The notes beneath the pieces were generated by a model. That model saw only the letters and a program-made list of their open reading frames with translations, ran no database searches and was not told the origin of the DNA. Below are positions 35,107-44,251 of a stretch of 64,000 nt of DNA, piece by piece; within the stretch, counting starts at the first letter, position 1, and every line of letters starts with the position of its first letter. A program made the translations under genes and the position numbers. This DNA comes from Planctomycetota bacterium (GTDB lineage Bacteria > Planctomycetota > UBA1135 > JACQFD01), in NCBI GenBank assembly GCA_016200225.1, contig JACQFD010000001.1, forward strand, positions 124,001 through 188,000, in the 5' to 3' direction.

Positions 35107-35814
35107 ATGCATTTTCCGCGCCCGCTCGTCAAGGGAACGTTGATCAAGCGATATAAACGATTTTTCGTCGACGTGGAACTCGACGCCGGCGGCGTCGTGA
35201 CGGCGCATTGTACCAATACGGGAAGCCTCAAGGGTTGTCTCGCGCCGGGACTGCCGGTTTATTTATTAGATAGCGAAAATCCGGAGCGCAAACTCCGATA
35301 TACTTGGTATTTGATAAAAGCTGGACGCGCATTCATAAATATTGAAACCGGAGTGCCAAACCGAGTGGTCCACGAATCGGCGGTGTCGGGGCGGATTCCG
35401 GAATTGAAAGGTTACGCGATCGCGCGGCGCGAGGTTCCCTACGGCGTCAATTCGCGGATCGATTTGTTATTGGAAGGCCGCGACGGCGATCCGCGGCCCT
35501 GTTACGTCGAGGTCAAATGCACGACGCTCGCGGAGGGCGAACTCGCGATGTTTCCCGACGCCGTGACCGAGCGCGGATTGAAACATCTCGTCGAATTGCA
35601 AAAAATGGTAAAAAAAGGCGCGCGCGCCGTGCAGTTTTTCTTTTGTTCGCGGACCGATATATGTAAATTCCGTCCCGCCGACGCGATCGATCCCGCCTAT
35701 GGAAAAGAATTAAGAAAAGCCGCGCGCAGCGGCGTCGAAGTGATGGCGTGGCGCGCGAAAATTACCACTAAATCGATCGAGTTGGACGCGCCGGTTCCGG
35801 TCGATTTATCATGA
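35107..35814 (+). CDS. sfsA: SfsA family DNA-binding / sugar fermentation stimulation protein
   Basis: 235 residues, the family's usual length. Conserved segments: GTLIKRYKRFFVDVEL near the start, TAHCTNTGSLKGCLAPG, TWYLIKAGRAFINIETGVPNRVV, RREVPYGVNSRIDLLLEG, CYVEVKCTTL and the later FPDAVTERGLKHLVEL with AVQFFFCSR. SfsA has an OB-fold and a PD-(D/E)xK nuclease-like domain (the EVK in YVEVKCTT fits). The name comes from E. coli; the physiological role is not settled. Its stop overlaps the next start by ATGA. Confidence 0.95.
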   Translation: MHFPRPLVKGTLIKRYKRFFVDVELDAGGVVTAHCTNTGSLKGCLAPGLPVYLLDSENPERKLRYTWYLIKAGRAFINIETGVPNRVVHESAVSGRIPELKGYAIARREVPYGVNSRIDLLLEGRDGDPRPCYVEVKCTTLAEGELAMFPDAVTERGLKHLVELQKMVKKGARAVQFFFCSRTDICKFRPADAIDPAYGKELRKAARSGVEVMAWRAKITTKSIELDAPVPVDLS

Positions 35815-37259
35815 ATTCGCGCCGGCCGGTATTGTTATTACTTATATTCACCGCGCTGATGGGCGCGATCGGCGTCGCGATGAGCGAACTCACCGGCCAC
35901 GACGAGCCGCGCGTCGCGGGCATCGCGCGCGCGATGGCGCTGACGGGCGACTACGCGGCGCCGCGATTGAACGGCGTGCTATTTAATGAATATCCGCCGC
36001 TCGGTTACATTCCGACGGCGTGGTTGATCAAACTGTTCGGCGCGAACGAAACGGCCGCGCACGCGGCGGATATTATTTATTTTGTCGGAACCGTATTTTT
36101 AACATATCGAATCGGACGGCGTCTCTACGGCGAACGCGGCGGCATCGCGGCGGCTTGGATGCTCGCGACGATGGCGGGGGCGGTCGGAATATTTAAAGTC
36201 TGCCTCGTCGATCCCGCGCTCGTTTTTTATATAACTTTCAGCATTTTCGGCTACGCGGAGGCGAGCCGCGCGGAAACGCCTGCGCGTGCTCATGGGGCCG
36301 CGTTTTTCGCGGGGATGGCGTTCGCATTTTTAACAAAAGGAATCATCGGATTCGCGTTTCCCGCGGCGGCATGCGCGGCCGATTTGTTGTGGACGCGGCG
36401 CTGGAAATTATTAAAATTACAATATCTTGCGGAGGGCGCGCTCTGTTTCGCGGCGCCGATCGCGGTTTGGATGGCCGCGCTCGAGTGGTCGGGCGACGGC
36501 GCGGTGTGGCGCGAAGTGATTCGCCAGAGCGTGTTTCGATTCTCGTCGTCGTCGGCCGATCATAACAATCCAATTTATTATTATTTTGGGCCCGTTGATT
36601 ATCTGACGCTGCCCGCGAATCTTCTCGTTTGCGGCGCGTGCATTTACGATACTCTGCGGCGGTTCCGTCCCATGGGTCGAGCCGTGTTCGATCAACGCGC
36701 GTCGCTGCCGGCGATCGCGTTTATTGTTATGTTTGGCGCGCTCCTCGCCGCGTCGGCAAAGCGGAATATTTATCTCGCGCCGCTGTATCCGCAGGTTGCG
36801 ATACTCGCGGGAGCGGTCTGGATGCAAATGATCGAGCGCGGCGTGCGATTGCCTTCGGGAAAAACGCTCGCGATCGCGATCGTATTGTATGGAATCGCGC
36901 TCGGCGCGGGCGACCGTCTCCGCACGCGGGACAAGGACCGCGAAGACACGTACGCGCCGATTTTTGATATATTGAAACAGGCCGGCGGAAACGCTATCAA
37001 TACTTTTCTATATCATCCGACCGAAGGTCTCGACGGCGCCGCGGTTTTTTATCTCGGAGCCGCGACCGCGCGCGCGGGGCGTGAAAAAGCGTCCGAGGAT
37101 CCGTCGATGTTCGATTCCCACAATAAATTCGTCGTGGCAGAAATGATGCCGAAAGATTTGGATATTACCGAAATTTTAAGAAAATTCGGAAAGGAATTGA
37201 AGGAACTGCGCCGCACGTCGTACCGCCAGCAGATCGTCGTCGTGGGAATTATACAATGA
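35811..37259 (+). CDS. ArnT/PMT-like membrane glycosyltransferase (GT-C fold)
   Basis: 482 residues, about ten hydrophobic segments. The first periplasmic loop has the family signature HDEPRVAGIARAMALTGDYAAPRLNGVLFNEYPPLGY, where Asp-Glu binds the metal and polyprenyl-phosphate donor. Later DIIYFVGTVFLTYRIGRRLYG and KRNIYLAPLYPQ are typical of ArnT-like enzymes. Such enzymes move a sugar from undecaprenyl-phosphate to lipid A, protein or another surface glycan; the acceptor is unknown. Translationally coupled to sfsA upstream and to the next gene (ATGA overlaps at 35811-35814 and 37256-37259). Confidence 0.85.
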   Translation: MNSRRPVLLLLIFTALMGAIGVAMSELTGHDEPRVAGIARAMALTGDYAAPRLNGVLFNEYPPLGYIPTAWLIKLFGANETAAHAADIIYFVGTVFLTYRIGRRLYGERGGIAAAWMLATMAGAVGIFKVCLVDPALVFYITFSIFGYAEASRAETPARAHGAAFFAGMAFAFLTKGIIGFAFPAAACAADLLWTRRWKLLKLQYLAEGALCFAAPIAVWMAALEWSGDGAVWREVIRQSVFRFSSSSADHNNPIYYYFGPVDYLTLPANLLVCGACIYDTLRRFRPMGRAVFDQRASLPAIAFIVMFGALLAASAKRNIYLAPLYPQVAILAGAVWMQMIERGVRLPSGKTLAIAIVLYGIALGAGDRLRTRDKDREDTYAPIFDILKQAGGNAINTFLYHPTEGLDGAAVFYLGAATARAGREKASEDPSMFDSHNKFVVAEMMPKDLDITEILRKFGKELKELRRTSYRQQIVVVGIIQ

Positions 37260-37873
37260 ACCGCGGGGATTCGAAGGCGCCGGTCTTCAATTCCGCGCTT
37301 ATTTATGGCACGATCGAGGAGCCAAGGTATTTTCGCAATTCGATTATAATTATTCTCGGCGCGCTCCTCTTCGCCGGAATTGTCCTTCGCAGTTGTGATT
37401 TTAGAAATCCGGGGGAGTTTCTCGAGGACTACCGGCCGGAATTGATAAGAGAGAAAGGCGGCAAATACGATTTCTCCGCAGGCGGGTATGGTTGGGTTCA
37501 TTGGGAGGCGCGCGAGAAAGATACATTTACGGAGTCGGACGTGCGTACTTGGCTTGAACGGCGCGGTTGGACGTTCGCGACTCGAATTGAAACGAACGCG
37601 GATTTGGTCGATCATTGGCACACCGAAGGATTTCCGATTGCCCGGCTTACTTCGTCGGGGCCCTCGCTCGATCACGATAATAATTCGATGGAGTCCTCTC
37701 CAATTCCATGTACATTGAAGGGCAGCGCGGTATTATTACTTTTCAAATCGGAATATTATATATATGATTCCGAAGCGGACTCCGGCCTTCCCGCATACGG
37801 CCACGCCGTCCTCAGCGCGGATGGACGAACGCTTGTAATGTACTTCAAGTACGGTGCCCGCGGATGGAACTGA
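37256..37873 (+). CDS. Hypothetical membrane-anchored protein
   Basis: 205 residues beginning inside the stop of the glycosyltransferase gene. One hydrophobic segment (about residues 28-44, SIIIILGALLFAGIVLR) is followed by a soluble domain. No motif was recognised. Composition is a little less GC-rich than upstream. Coupling suggests it works with, or was acquired next to, the glycosyltransferase. Confidence 0.55.
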   Translation: MNRGDSKAPVFNSALIYGTIEEPRYFRNSIIIILGALLFAGIVLRSCDFRNPGEFLEDYRPELIREKGGKYDFSAGGYGWVHWEAREKDTFTESDVRTWLERRGWTFATRIETNADLVDHWHTEGFPIARLTSSGPSLDHDNNSMESSPIPCTLKGSAVLLLFKSEYYIYDSEADSGLPAYGHAVLSADGRTLVMYFKYGARGWN

Positions 37874-37927
37874 ATGGAGAGTGTAACGTATTATTTCAAA
37901 GTCATTTAGAGAGATTGCATTTTTGAT

Positions 37928-37947
37928 TTGACTATACGACCAGTCAA
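37928..37947. promoter_or_regulatory. Possible operator or promoter element of the toxin-antitoxin pair
   Basis: TTGACT and AGTCAA form a 6-bp inverted repeat separated by eight bases, ending 14 bp before the antitoxin start; TTGACT also matches a -35 hexamer. The palindrome is weak, so this is tentative. Confidence 0.3.
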
Positions 37948-37961
37948 TGTAGTCTTTTGTC

Positions 37962-38294
37962 ATGAAACCGCACAAGAGTCTGCGTCGCAAGTCCGCGTCG
38001 AAGCATCCTTCCGGATTCGAGGTTCGCGAAAATGCCACACTCTCGAATCCGTCGATCGGATCGATACAACAAATCGGCGTTAGCGATCTGAAAGCGCATT
38101 GCCTCGAAATCATTAGCAACGTCGCCGAACGCGGCGAATCGTATATTATTACAAAACATGGCGAACCCGTGGCGCGCATTGTGCCGCATGAGCGAAAAAT
38201 AAAGAGTCTGAAGGGTGCGTTTCGCAATCATCTCAAGGTTGTTGGCGACATCATTCATTGCGACTTCAGTGAGGACTGGGAGGCGTTGAAGTGA
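37962..38294 (+). CDS. Phd/YefM-family antitoxin
   Basis: 110 residues. The Phd/YefM core is at about residues 36-71 (QIGVSDLKAHCLEIISNVAERGESYIITKHGEPVARIVP), preceded by a longer basic N-terminal extension than usual; a shorter start inside this extension is possible. The C-terminal tail ends FSEDWEALK. It pairs with the PIN toxin encoded next, whose GTG overlaps its stop. Confidence 0.85.
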   Translation: MKPHKSLRRKSASKHPSGFEVRENATLSNPSIGSIQQIGVSDLKAHCLEIISNVAERGESYIITKHGEPVARIVPHERKIKSLKGAFRNHLKVVGDIIHCDFSEDWEALK

Positions 38295-38689
38295 AACTCC
38301 TGATAGACACGCACATACTTATATATTGGATTCAGGAACCCGAGCGACTCAAAAAAGCGCACGAAGACGCGCTCGATGCGTGTGAAGCGAGGAAGGAGCC
38401 GATCTATGCATCGATGATTTCGCTGTGGGAAATTGCGAAATTGATAGAACTTCGGCGTCTTAAGGAGTCCCGTGCGCCGGAGTCGATTTTTGAAGAAATC
38501 GCGGCGGCCGATTCATTACAATTTCTTCCGATCAATGCGCAAGTCGCGGTCGAGAGCACGCGGCTTGGCGCAAACTTTCCACGCGATCCCGCCGATCAGT
38601 TGATCGCCGCCACTGCGCGCGTGTTCGGCATGCAACTAATAACGATGGACGAGCGAATCATACAATCGAAAACGGTGATGATTCTTTAA
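38291..38689 (+). CDS. PIN-domain toxin (VapC-type)
   Basis: 132 residues from a GTG that overlaps the antitoxin stop. MKLLIDTHILIYWIQEPERL gives the first Asp, SLWEIAKLIELRRL the Glu, FPRDPADQLIAATARVFG the third acidic residue and LITMDERI the fourth, the arrangement of VapC RNases. It ends 4 bp before the stress-protein gene, which reads the other way. Confidence 0.87.
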   Translation: MKLLIDTHILIYWIQEPERLKKAHEDALDACEARKEPIYASMISLWEIAKLIELRRLKESRAPESIFEEIAAADSLQFLPINAQVAVESTRLGANFPRDPADQLIAATARVFGMQLITMDERIIQSKTVMIL

Positions 38690-38693
38690 TGAA

Positions 38694-39455
38694 TTATCGC
38701 GCCACGAGAATCGGCGCGGGGCATTGTAATAATATGCGTTCGACGACGTTTTCGCGCGCCCAGCTTTCGCTCTTCGGCGAACTCGGCGCGCCGGCGATCA
38801 GAAGATCGTGCGCGCCGGTGTCCATTTCGCGAAGGATTTCGTCGACGATGAATCCGTCGCGGATAAGTAATGTTGCATTTTCCGCGTGCGATTTTAATAA
38901 TTCGCGCACGGCGTCGAGTCCCTCGTCGCTATTGCCATCGGCGTTGCCTGGCACCGGCACGTCGGAACGGATATAAATAAAAGTCAACGTCGCGCCGAGC
39001 GAGCGCGCGAGTTCCGAGGATTTTCGAACGACGGGCGCCGAATTCGCGCCGCCGGACACCGCCGCGAGAATATTACGAATCACCGGCGGCGTCCGCCGCG
39101 CGATGAGCACGGACGCCGGCAGGTTGCGGACGATCGTGGCGACGCGCGAGCCCATGAGCATTCGCTGGATCGCGTTGCGCCCGGCGGGGGGAACGATTAC
39201 GAGATCGTAATATTTACTTTTCGCTTCTTCGGCCACCGCGCGCTCGGCCGGCCCGGGACGGACGCTTTCTGTAATTTTATCCATTCCCGCGCCGAGTCTC
39301 GCGCGCGCGCGGGCGGCGAGATCGGGGGTGGACTTCATGTCGTCGTCCGTTGCTAATAAACAAATTTCTCCGGTCGCCGCTCGCGGAAGCAGCGCAGCCA
39401 TCGAAAGCGCCCATTCGCCGCGCGGCGAAGGATCGAGATAGAGAAGCGTATGCAC
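38694..39455 (-). CDS. Tandem-domain universal stress protein
   Basis: About 253 residues from the GTG 39455-39453, just 5 bp downstream of the transporter gene's stop; the open frame upstream of this overlaps the transporter and is not family-like. Two UspA-type domains: domain 1 with VHTLLYLDPSPRGEWALSMAA and the ATP-binding G-x2-G-like stretch YDLVIVPPAGRNAIQRMLMGSRVATIVRNLPASVLI; domain 2 with IRNILAAVSGGANSAPVVRKSSELARSLGATL and LLIAGAPSSPKSESWARENVVERILLQCPAPILV. Usp proteins respond to stress or starvation; here the short gap suggests coupling with the transporter gene. Confidence 0.75.
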   Translation of the reverse strand: MHTLLYLDPSPRGEWALSMAALLPRAATGEICLLATDDDMKSTPDLAARARARLGAGMDKITESVRPGPAERAVAEEAKSKYYDLVIVPPAGRNAIQRMLMGSRVATIVRNLPASVLIARRTPPVIRNILAAVSGGANSAPVVRKSSELARSLGATLTFIYIRSDVPVPGNADGNSDEGLDAVRELLKSHAENATLLIRDGFIVDEILREMDTGAHDLLIAGAPSSPKSESWARENVVERILLQCPAPILVAR

Positions 39456-39460
39456 GGGGG

Positions 39461-40504
39461 TCAGAATATGAAAATGAGGGCCGCCGGAATTCCGAACAAT
39501 AAAGCTACAAAAAACAGAAGCGACTTCGCGTTGGACGTGACGCGGCGAGCGACACGATCGACGAATCGTTCGAATGCGTAAGGAAAGATGAATACAATCG
39601 GCAGCGAGAGAATCGTGACGCAAACCATGATGAGCGCGACGATGCGCACGGCGTCGGGGTGGCCGACGAGCGCCCCCGCGAACAATGTATCGATAAAAGT
39701 AGTTATATTCGCGCCGAGCATGTACGGAAATAAATTTTCGCGGCGGACGTGGCCCTTCGCCGTCAGCGGAACGAGAATCGAAATCGAAACCGACACCGAC
39801 ATCGTTAGCGAAGTGACCGCGAGTCCGAATAGAAACATCACCCACGGACGGTAGATCACGCCGCGTTTCATGCCGACCGGTCCCTCGCCCTCGGCAAAAT
39901 CCGGCAGCGCCTTGTCGAACATTTTGAGTCCCGCGAGCAGCGTGAGCACGCCCGCGATGAATATAATAAAACGCGGAACGACGCTAACGATAGCCCGGGT
40001 GATCGGACCATAAATAAAATCGACCGCCGAATTGAGCGCGCGCCCTTCGAATTGTAGTCCTTCGAAAACGCCGCGCTCCAATCCTACATATCCCGCGAGC
40101 AGCGCCGGAATATAAACAATCGCCGTGACGAGAATCGCGGCCACGCCGACGTAGGAGCTTCGTTTTTCCTGCCGACGGTTCCGAAGATCGTCGATCGCGC
40201 CGATCAAAAGGACGACGAACGACGCGCCGAGCCGCGAACCGGCGATCATCGCGAAACTCTCCTCGCGATTGAGCGTGCCGCCCGCGAGCAGGGCGAGCGA
40301 AATCGCGGCCACGGGCGATCCGGAGAGAACGACGCACGCCATCAACCATCCGAATCCGAGCGCGCCGGCGATACCGTGCACGCCCACGACCGCGAACAAC
40401 TCCTTCAAACCGCCCGCGCCCTTTTTGATCAATTCCAACGCGAAAATGAACACGACAAGTCCGATCACAAAGAATGCGATTCGCTTGACGGTCGTGGAAT
40501 TCAT
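39461..40504 (-). CDS. Na/Pi cotransporter-like membrane protein
   Basis: 347 residues, roughly eight to nine hydrophobic segments. Two internally related halves are recognisable: GSPVAAISLALLAGG and SVSISILVPLTAKG, each followed by a glycine- or Asn-containing segment (GSRLGASFVVLL, GANITTFIDTLFAG). This GAN(I/L)GTT-like repeat is characteristic of the Na/Pi-cotransporter II (NptA/YjbB) family. It would import or export phosphate or a related anion with Na+. Family assignment is reasonable; the ion is not proven. Confidence 0.65.
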   Translation of the reverse strand: MNSTTVKRIAFFVIGLVVFIFALELIKKGAGGLKELFAVVGVHGIAGALGFGWLMACVVLSGSPVAAISLALLAGGTLNREESFAMIAGSRLGASFVVLLIGAIDDLRNRRQEKRSSYVGVAAILVTAIVYIPALLAGYVGLERGVFEGLQFEGRALNSAVDFIYGPITRAIVSVVPRFIIFIAGVLTLLAGLKMFDKALPDFAEGEGPVGMKRGVIYRPWVMFLFGLAVTSLTMSVSVSISILVPLTAKGHVRRENLFPYMLGANITTFIDTLFAGALVGHPDAVRIVALIMVCVTILSLPIVFIFPYAFERFVDRVARRVTSNAKSLLFFVALLFGIPAALIFIF

Positions 40505-40612
40505 GAATTCTTGCGTTGACGAGTCAAATTTGACTTATGCGATGTCGGCCGCGGACAATCTAAACTTAAACGCTAGCGAACGGCGGCATGGAATTCAATG
40601 CGGGCGCATTCA

Positions 40613-41371
40613 ATGAATAACCCCTCGCGCGCGTACGACGTTTTCGCGGAATTTTATGATCGCGCGTATGCCGATTGGCGCGGCGACCCCGCGCGATTCT
40701 TGAGAATCGTGCTCGAACCGGCGCTCGCGCGCGCAAAGTCGGTCGTCGACCTCGGCTGCGGAACAGGATTGTTATCATTACAACTGGCGCGCCGCGGTTT
40801 CGACGTCGAGGGCGTCGAACGGCATCCCGAAATGTATAAAATCGCGAAAACGCGCGCGGCGGCGTCGCGCGGGCGTTTCCGCGTCGTGCGCGCTGATATT
40901 TGTAAATTCACTTTAACGCCGCCGCGCGACGTCGCGCTCTGTTTTTTCGATACGTTGAATCATCTCGCGCGTCCGTCGCAACTGGGCACGGCGTTTCGGC
41001 GCGCGCGCCGCGCGCTACGGCCGGGCGGATCGTTTGTATTCGACGTCAACACTCCCGCGGGCGTCGCGCATCCGTGGCCCGATCCGCCGACGTTCGAGCG
41101 CGGACGCGAATACTTCAGATACGCGCGGCCGATTCCTTACAATTCCGCGAAACGCCGCGGCGGCGTCCAGTTCGAATGGTTCGTGCGGCAATCCGACGGA
41201 CATTATAAATACACCCGCGAACAATATATCGAAATCGCGTGGACCGAAAACGAAATCGAAGCCTGCGCCCGCGATGCGGGATTCGAAATGGTACAAATGT
41301 GGGACGGCTCCGCCGTCGAACCCGGCCTCGCCCGCGGTCTGCGAGCATATTACTGGTTTCGTGCGTTATGA
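40613..41371 (+). CDS. SAM-dependent methyltransferase, class I
   Basis: 252 residues from ATG 40613 (an ATG 15 bp earlier is also possible). Motif I VVDLGCGTGLLSLQLARRG at about residues 43-61, motif II acidic loop EGVERHPEMYKIAKTRA, motif III VRADICKFTL, then LRPGGSFVFDVNT. The YDVFAEFYDRAYADWRG start is usual for small-molecule methyltransferases. Substrate unknown. Confidence 0.85.
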   Translation: MNNPSRAYDVFAEFYDRAYADWRGDPARFLRIVLEPALARAKSVVDLGCGTGLLSLQLARRGFDVEGVERHPEMYKIAKTRAAASRGRFRVVRADICKFTLTPPRDVALCFFDTLNHLARPSQLGTAFRRARRALRPGGSFVFDVNTPAGVAHPWPDPPTFERGREYFRYARPIPYNSAKRRGGVQFEWFVRQSDGHYKYTREQYIEIAWTENEIEACARDAGFEMVQMWDGSAVEPGLARGLRAYYWFRAL

Positions 41372-41393
41372 ATTAAATCGTAATAATAAAAAT

Positions 41394-42818
41394 ATGAATA
41401 TCCCGAACGCTTATTTATTAGCAATTTCGTGCATTAGTCTGGCGGGCTGTCACGCAACGAGCAACCGCACGCCCGACAGCAGAGTGTCGCCTCAAGATGA
41501 GTGGATGGTTCCTTTCAAGAGTACAAGCCTCTCAGATTCTAATTTTGAGGAATTCGATCGGCTTGTCAAGGATATTGGAACGGCGCGAATAGTTGTACTT
41601 GGCGAAACGCACGAAGATGGCGCGGCATATGAAACAAAGGCTCGCGTTGTTCGATTCTTACACGAGCGAATGGGATTCAATGTCATCGTCTGGGAAATGC
41701 CAATTTTCCAAGCATCTCTCGTTGAGCGTGAACTTGACTCTGGCGGGGACGCGACCGCGGTATTTCAACGTATGCAATATCCATGGAACAGGAGCGAAGT
41801 CGAGGAATTATTTGAATATGTCGCGCAATCCAAACGTACAGGCAAGCCGCTATTTTTCGCGGGTTGCGATTGCAAGTTTGGAGTTGTAGCTAATGATCTG
41901 AAGCACGAGTTATTATCATTTCTCGACGACTTTTTTCAAATTGGCCCGGACTCAATAGCTGATCCGCGCGTATGGAGTCCGCTCGTAAAATGGTTAGTAT
42001 CGCCGCCGAGAGTGTCTTTCAATTCGCCGCTCGAGGTCGCTCCAATTCCTCCGAGTGTGCGGCGATATATTGCGGCATCTTTGGACAAGGAATCACCTCC
42101 GGGTGAATCGATGACAGTCGCGGACGCGATTGAATCGTTATTAATAACATTAAATGCCAACAAGCCACAACTCCTAAATTCCAAAGGCTGCGAGCAGGTG
42201 GACATTGTCGAGCGATTGTTATTGTCCGCGAGACTCGCCGAGCGATGGCACAATGCTCCGCTAATCCATGGCGAAGAAGGAGACCGTAATAGTCATCTTT
42301 ACCGTGAACGCGCTATGGCAGAGTCGATTCTTTGGCTCGCTCGAAAGTCGTACCCCAAGGAAAAGTTAATTATATGGACAGGCGGCGTTCACGCCTTTAA
42401 ATATATTAATAATCCGCCTGAAAATTCCGGCTCTGCAAATCACGTCGATCAGTCAAGTAATCCATTTCCCGAATGCGCTTCCGATGTTCTCTATTCTCTT
42501 TTTGGTAACGATGTCTATGTTGTCGGCTTCACGGGTCACCACGGCGCGGTCGGAAGGGCGGAATCCGCAAAATTTCCGCCGTGGGAGCTACCAACAGTTC
42601 CTGGAGATAGTATTGAACAGCGAATTTACGAGAGCGGCGTGGCTTCGGCATTTGTTCCCCTGCGACTACTGCCGCGGAATCACTGGTTAAGAACTCCCCA
42701 AATATCCTGTGTATACAATGGCATGGCCATCCGTTCAGTTTGGCCCTTATCGCTCGATTGTATTTTTTATTATGTGGAACGCCGTCCGTCACACGGCGTC
42801 GAACCCAACGAACGTTAA
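41394..42818 (+). CDS. Erythromycin-esterase-like lipoprotein
   Basis: 474 residues from ATG 41394, which opens a lipoprotein signal (YLLAISCISLAGC); the frame is open upstream into the methyltransferase gene. The EreA/EreB-fold signature is visible: RIVVLGETHEDGAAYETKARVVRFLHERMGFNVIVWEMP (catalytic His/Glu region), PLFFAGCDCKFG and LIIWTGGVHAFKYIN. True erythromycin esterases are cytosolic and hydrolyse macrolides, whereas this one is exported and long, so a different substrate is more likely. Lower GC than its neighbours. It ends 40 bp before rdgB, which reads the other way. Confidence 0.75.
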   Translation: MNIPNAYLLAISCISLAGCHATSNRTPDSRVSPQDEWMVPFKSTSLSDSNFEEFDRLVKDIGTARIVVLGETHEDGAAYETKARVVRFLHERMGFNVIVWEMPIFQASLVERELDSGGDATAVFQRMQYPWNRSEVEELFEYVAQSKRTGKPLFFAGCDCKFGVVANDLKHELLSFLDDFFQIGPDSIADPRVWSPLVKWLVSPPRVSFNSPLEVAPIPPSVRRYIAASLDKESPPGESMTVADAIESLLITLNANKPQLLNSKGCEQVDIVERLLLSARLAERWHNAPLIHGEEGDRNSHLYRERAMAESILWLARKSYPKEKLIIWTGGVHAFKYINNPPENSGSANHVDQSSNPFPECASDVLYSLFGNDVYVVGFTGHHGAVGRAESAKFPPWELPTVPGDSIEQRIYESGVASAFVPLRLLPRNHWLRTPQISCVYNGMAIRSVWPLSLDCIFYYVERRPSHGVEPNER

Positions 42819-42858
42819 TATTAGTACATCCATTTTCGTTTACTGTTGGTTTCGCGGG

Positions 42859-43491
42859 TCAGCTTAAAGTTAATATTAATTCCACGAGCCGCGGTTTCAA
42901 CGACGCGAGCGCGCGGGCGCGGTGGCTGATCGCGGCTTTTTCGGAGGTGGACATTTCGGCGAATGTGCGATCGAAGCCGGATGGTACAAATAGCGGGTCA
43001 TAACCAAAACCGCCCGTGCCGCGTTCGGTTTCGATGATATTGCCCTCGACGGCGCCCGTCGAAGTTAATATTACTTTTCCCCCGCGCGCGACCGCGATCG
43101 CGCAGCGGAAACGCGCGGAGCGGGCGGGCGCGGAAACGTCACGGAGCGCGAATAGTAATTTCTTGCGATTGGCCCCGTCGGATGCGTTTTTATTGTTATC
43201 GGTCGCGTAGCGCGCCGAAAGGACGCCCGGAGAGCCGCCGAGCGCGTCGACTTCGAGGCCCGAATCGTCGGCCAACGTTAACATTCCGGAATGCAACGAT
43301 GCGGCCTGCGCCTTGAGCGCCGCATTTTCGTCGAACGTCGCGCCCGTCTCCTCGATTTCGGGGAGCGGCGGCGAAATGTCGCCCGCGCCGACGATTTCGA
43401 ACGGCGCGCCGGCGAGCAGTTCCATCAATTCGCGCAGTTTCTTATGATTCGTACTTGCTACAAAAATCCGGGTTCGACGGGCGCCGTCCAT
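42859..43491 (-). CDS. rdgB: Non-canonical purine NTP pyrophosphatase (RdgB/HAM1)
   Basis: 210 residues. It hydrolyses dITP, ITP and XTP to monophosphates, keeping damaged purines out of DNA and RNA. The signature SGLEVDALGGSPGVLSARYA and the start IFVASTNHKKLRELMELL are clear, as are GGFGYDPLFVPSGFDRTFAEMSTSEKAAISHRARAL at the end. Its gene directly follows rph (13 bp), a common pairing in bacteria. Confidence 0.95.
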   Translation of the reverse strand: MDGARRTRIFVASTNHKKLRELMELLAGAPFEIVGAGDISPPLPEIEETGATFDENAALKAQAASLHSGMLTLADDSGLEVDALGGSPGVLSARYATDNNKNASDGANRKKLLFALRDVSAPARSARFRCAIAVARGGKVILTSTGAVEGNIIETERGTGGFGYDPLFVPSGFDRTFAEMSTSEKAAISHRARALASLKPRLVELILTLS

Positions 43492-43504
43492 GATTTTACA
43501 AATA

Positions 43505-44239
43505 TCAGCCGCGTTTCACGGCGCCGAGCGTCTGTTTTTGTAATGCAAATATTTTTTGGATGCCGCCCTCGGCGAGCGCGAGGAGCGAATCGAGGCCCGG
43601 TTTCGCGAGCGGTTTTTTTTCCGACGTCGCCTGAACCTCGAGGAACTCCATGCGGTCGTTCATAACAATATTCGCGTCGACTTCCGCGTCGACGTCCTCG
43701 GTATAACATAAATCGAGGCGCGGCTCGCCGCTGACGACGCCGACCGACACCGCCCCGACCGCGCCGAGAACCGGCCAGCGTTTTAGTAATTTTTGACGAT
43801 CCATTTCGAGCACGCAATCGACGAGCGCGACGTACGCGCCGCAGATCGCCGCGCAGCGCGTTCCGCCGTCGGCTTGCAACACATCACAATCGAGCCAGAT
43901 CGTTTTGCGCGGCAGCGCGCCCAAATCTACAATTGCGCGGAGCGAACGTCCGATTAATCTTTGTATTTCGACGGCGCGTCCGTCCGTTTTGCCGCCGCGG
44001 TCGCGCGGCGTGCGCCCGGTCCCGGCCGCCGGAATCATTGCATATTCCGCCGTGAGCCAGCCCTGATCCATCGTCGCGAGAAACGGCGGCACGCCGTCGG
44101 TCCACGTCGCCGTGCAGAGGACGCGCGTCTTTCCGAATTCTATCAAAACCGAACCCGGCGGAAGTTCTGTAAATTGCCGGGTAATTGTAATTTTACGAAG
44201 CTCGTCGGGACCGCGCCCGAGCGGACGATTGGATGCCAT
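43505..44239 (-). CDS. rph: Ribonuclease PH
   Basis: 244 residues, the usual length. Phosphate-dependent 3'-exoribonuclease that trims tRNA 3' ends. Family segments: RPLGRGPDELRKITITRQFTELPPGSVLIEFGKTRVLCTATW, VPPFLATMDQGWLTAEYAMIPAA, IGRSLRAIVDLGALPRKTIWLDCDVLQADGGTRCAAICG and SVGVVSGEPRLDLCYTEDVDAEVDANIVM. It is preceded by birA and followed by rdgB in the same direction. Confidence 0.96.
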   Translation of the reverse strand: MASNRPLGRGPDELRKITITRQFTELPPGSVLIEFGKTRVLCTATWTDGVPPFLATMDQGWLTAEYAMIPAAGTGRTPRDRGGKTDGRAVEIQRLIGRSLRAIVDLGALPRKTIWLDCDVLQADGGTRCAAICGAYVALVDCVLEMDRQKLLKRWPVLGAVGAVSVGVVSGEPRLDLCYTEDVDAEVDANIVMNDRMEFLEVQATSEKKPLAKPGLDSLLALAEGGIQKIFALQKQTLGAVKRG

Positions 44240-44251
44240 TGCTATACTCTA

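Noticed and set aside
38694-39845. 383-residue version of the stress protein
   Set aside because: The first 130 residues overlap the transporter gene antiparallel in frame and are not Usp-like; the GTG at 39455 fits the family.
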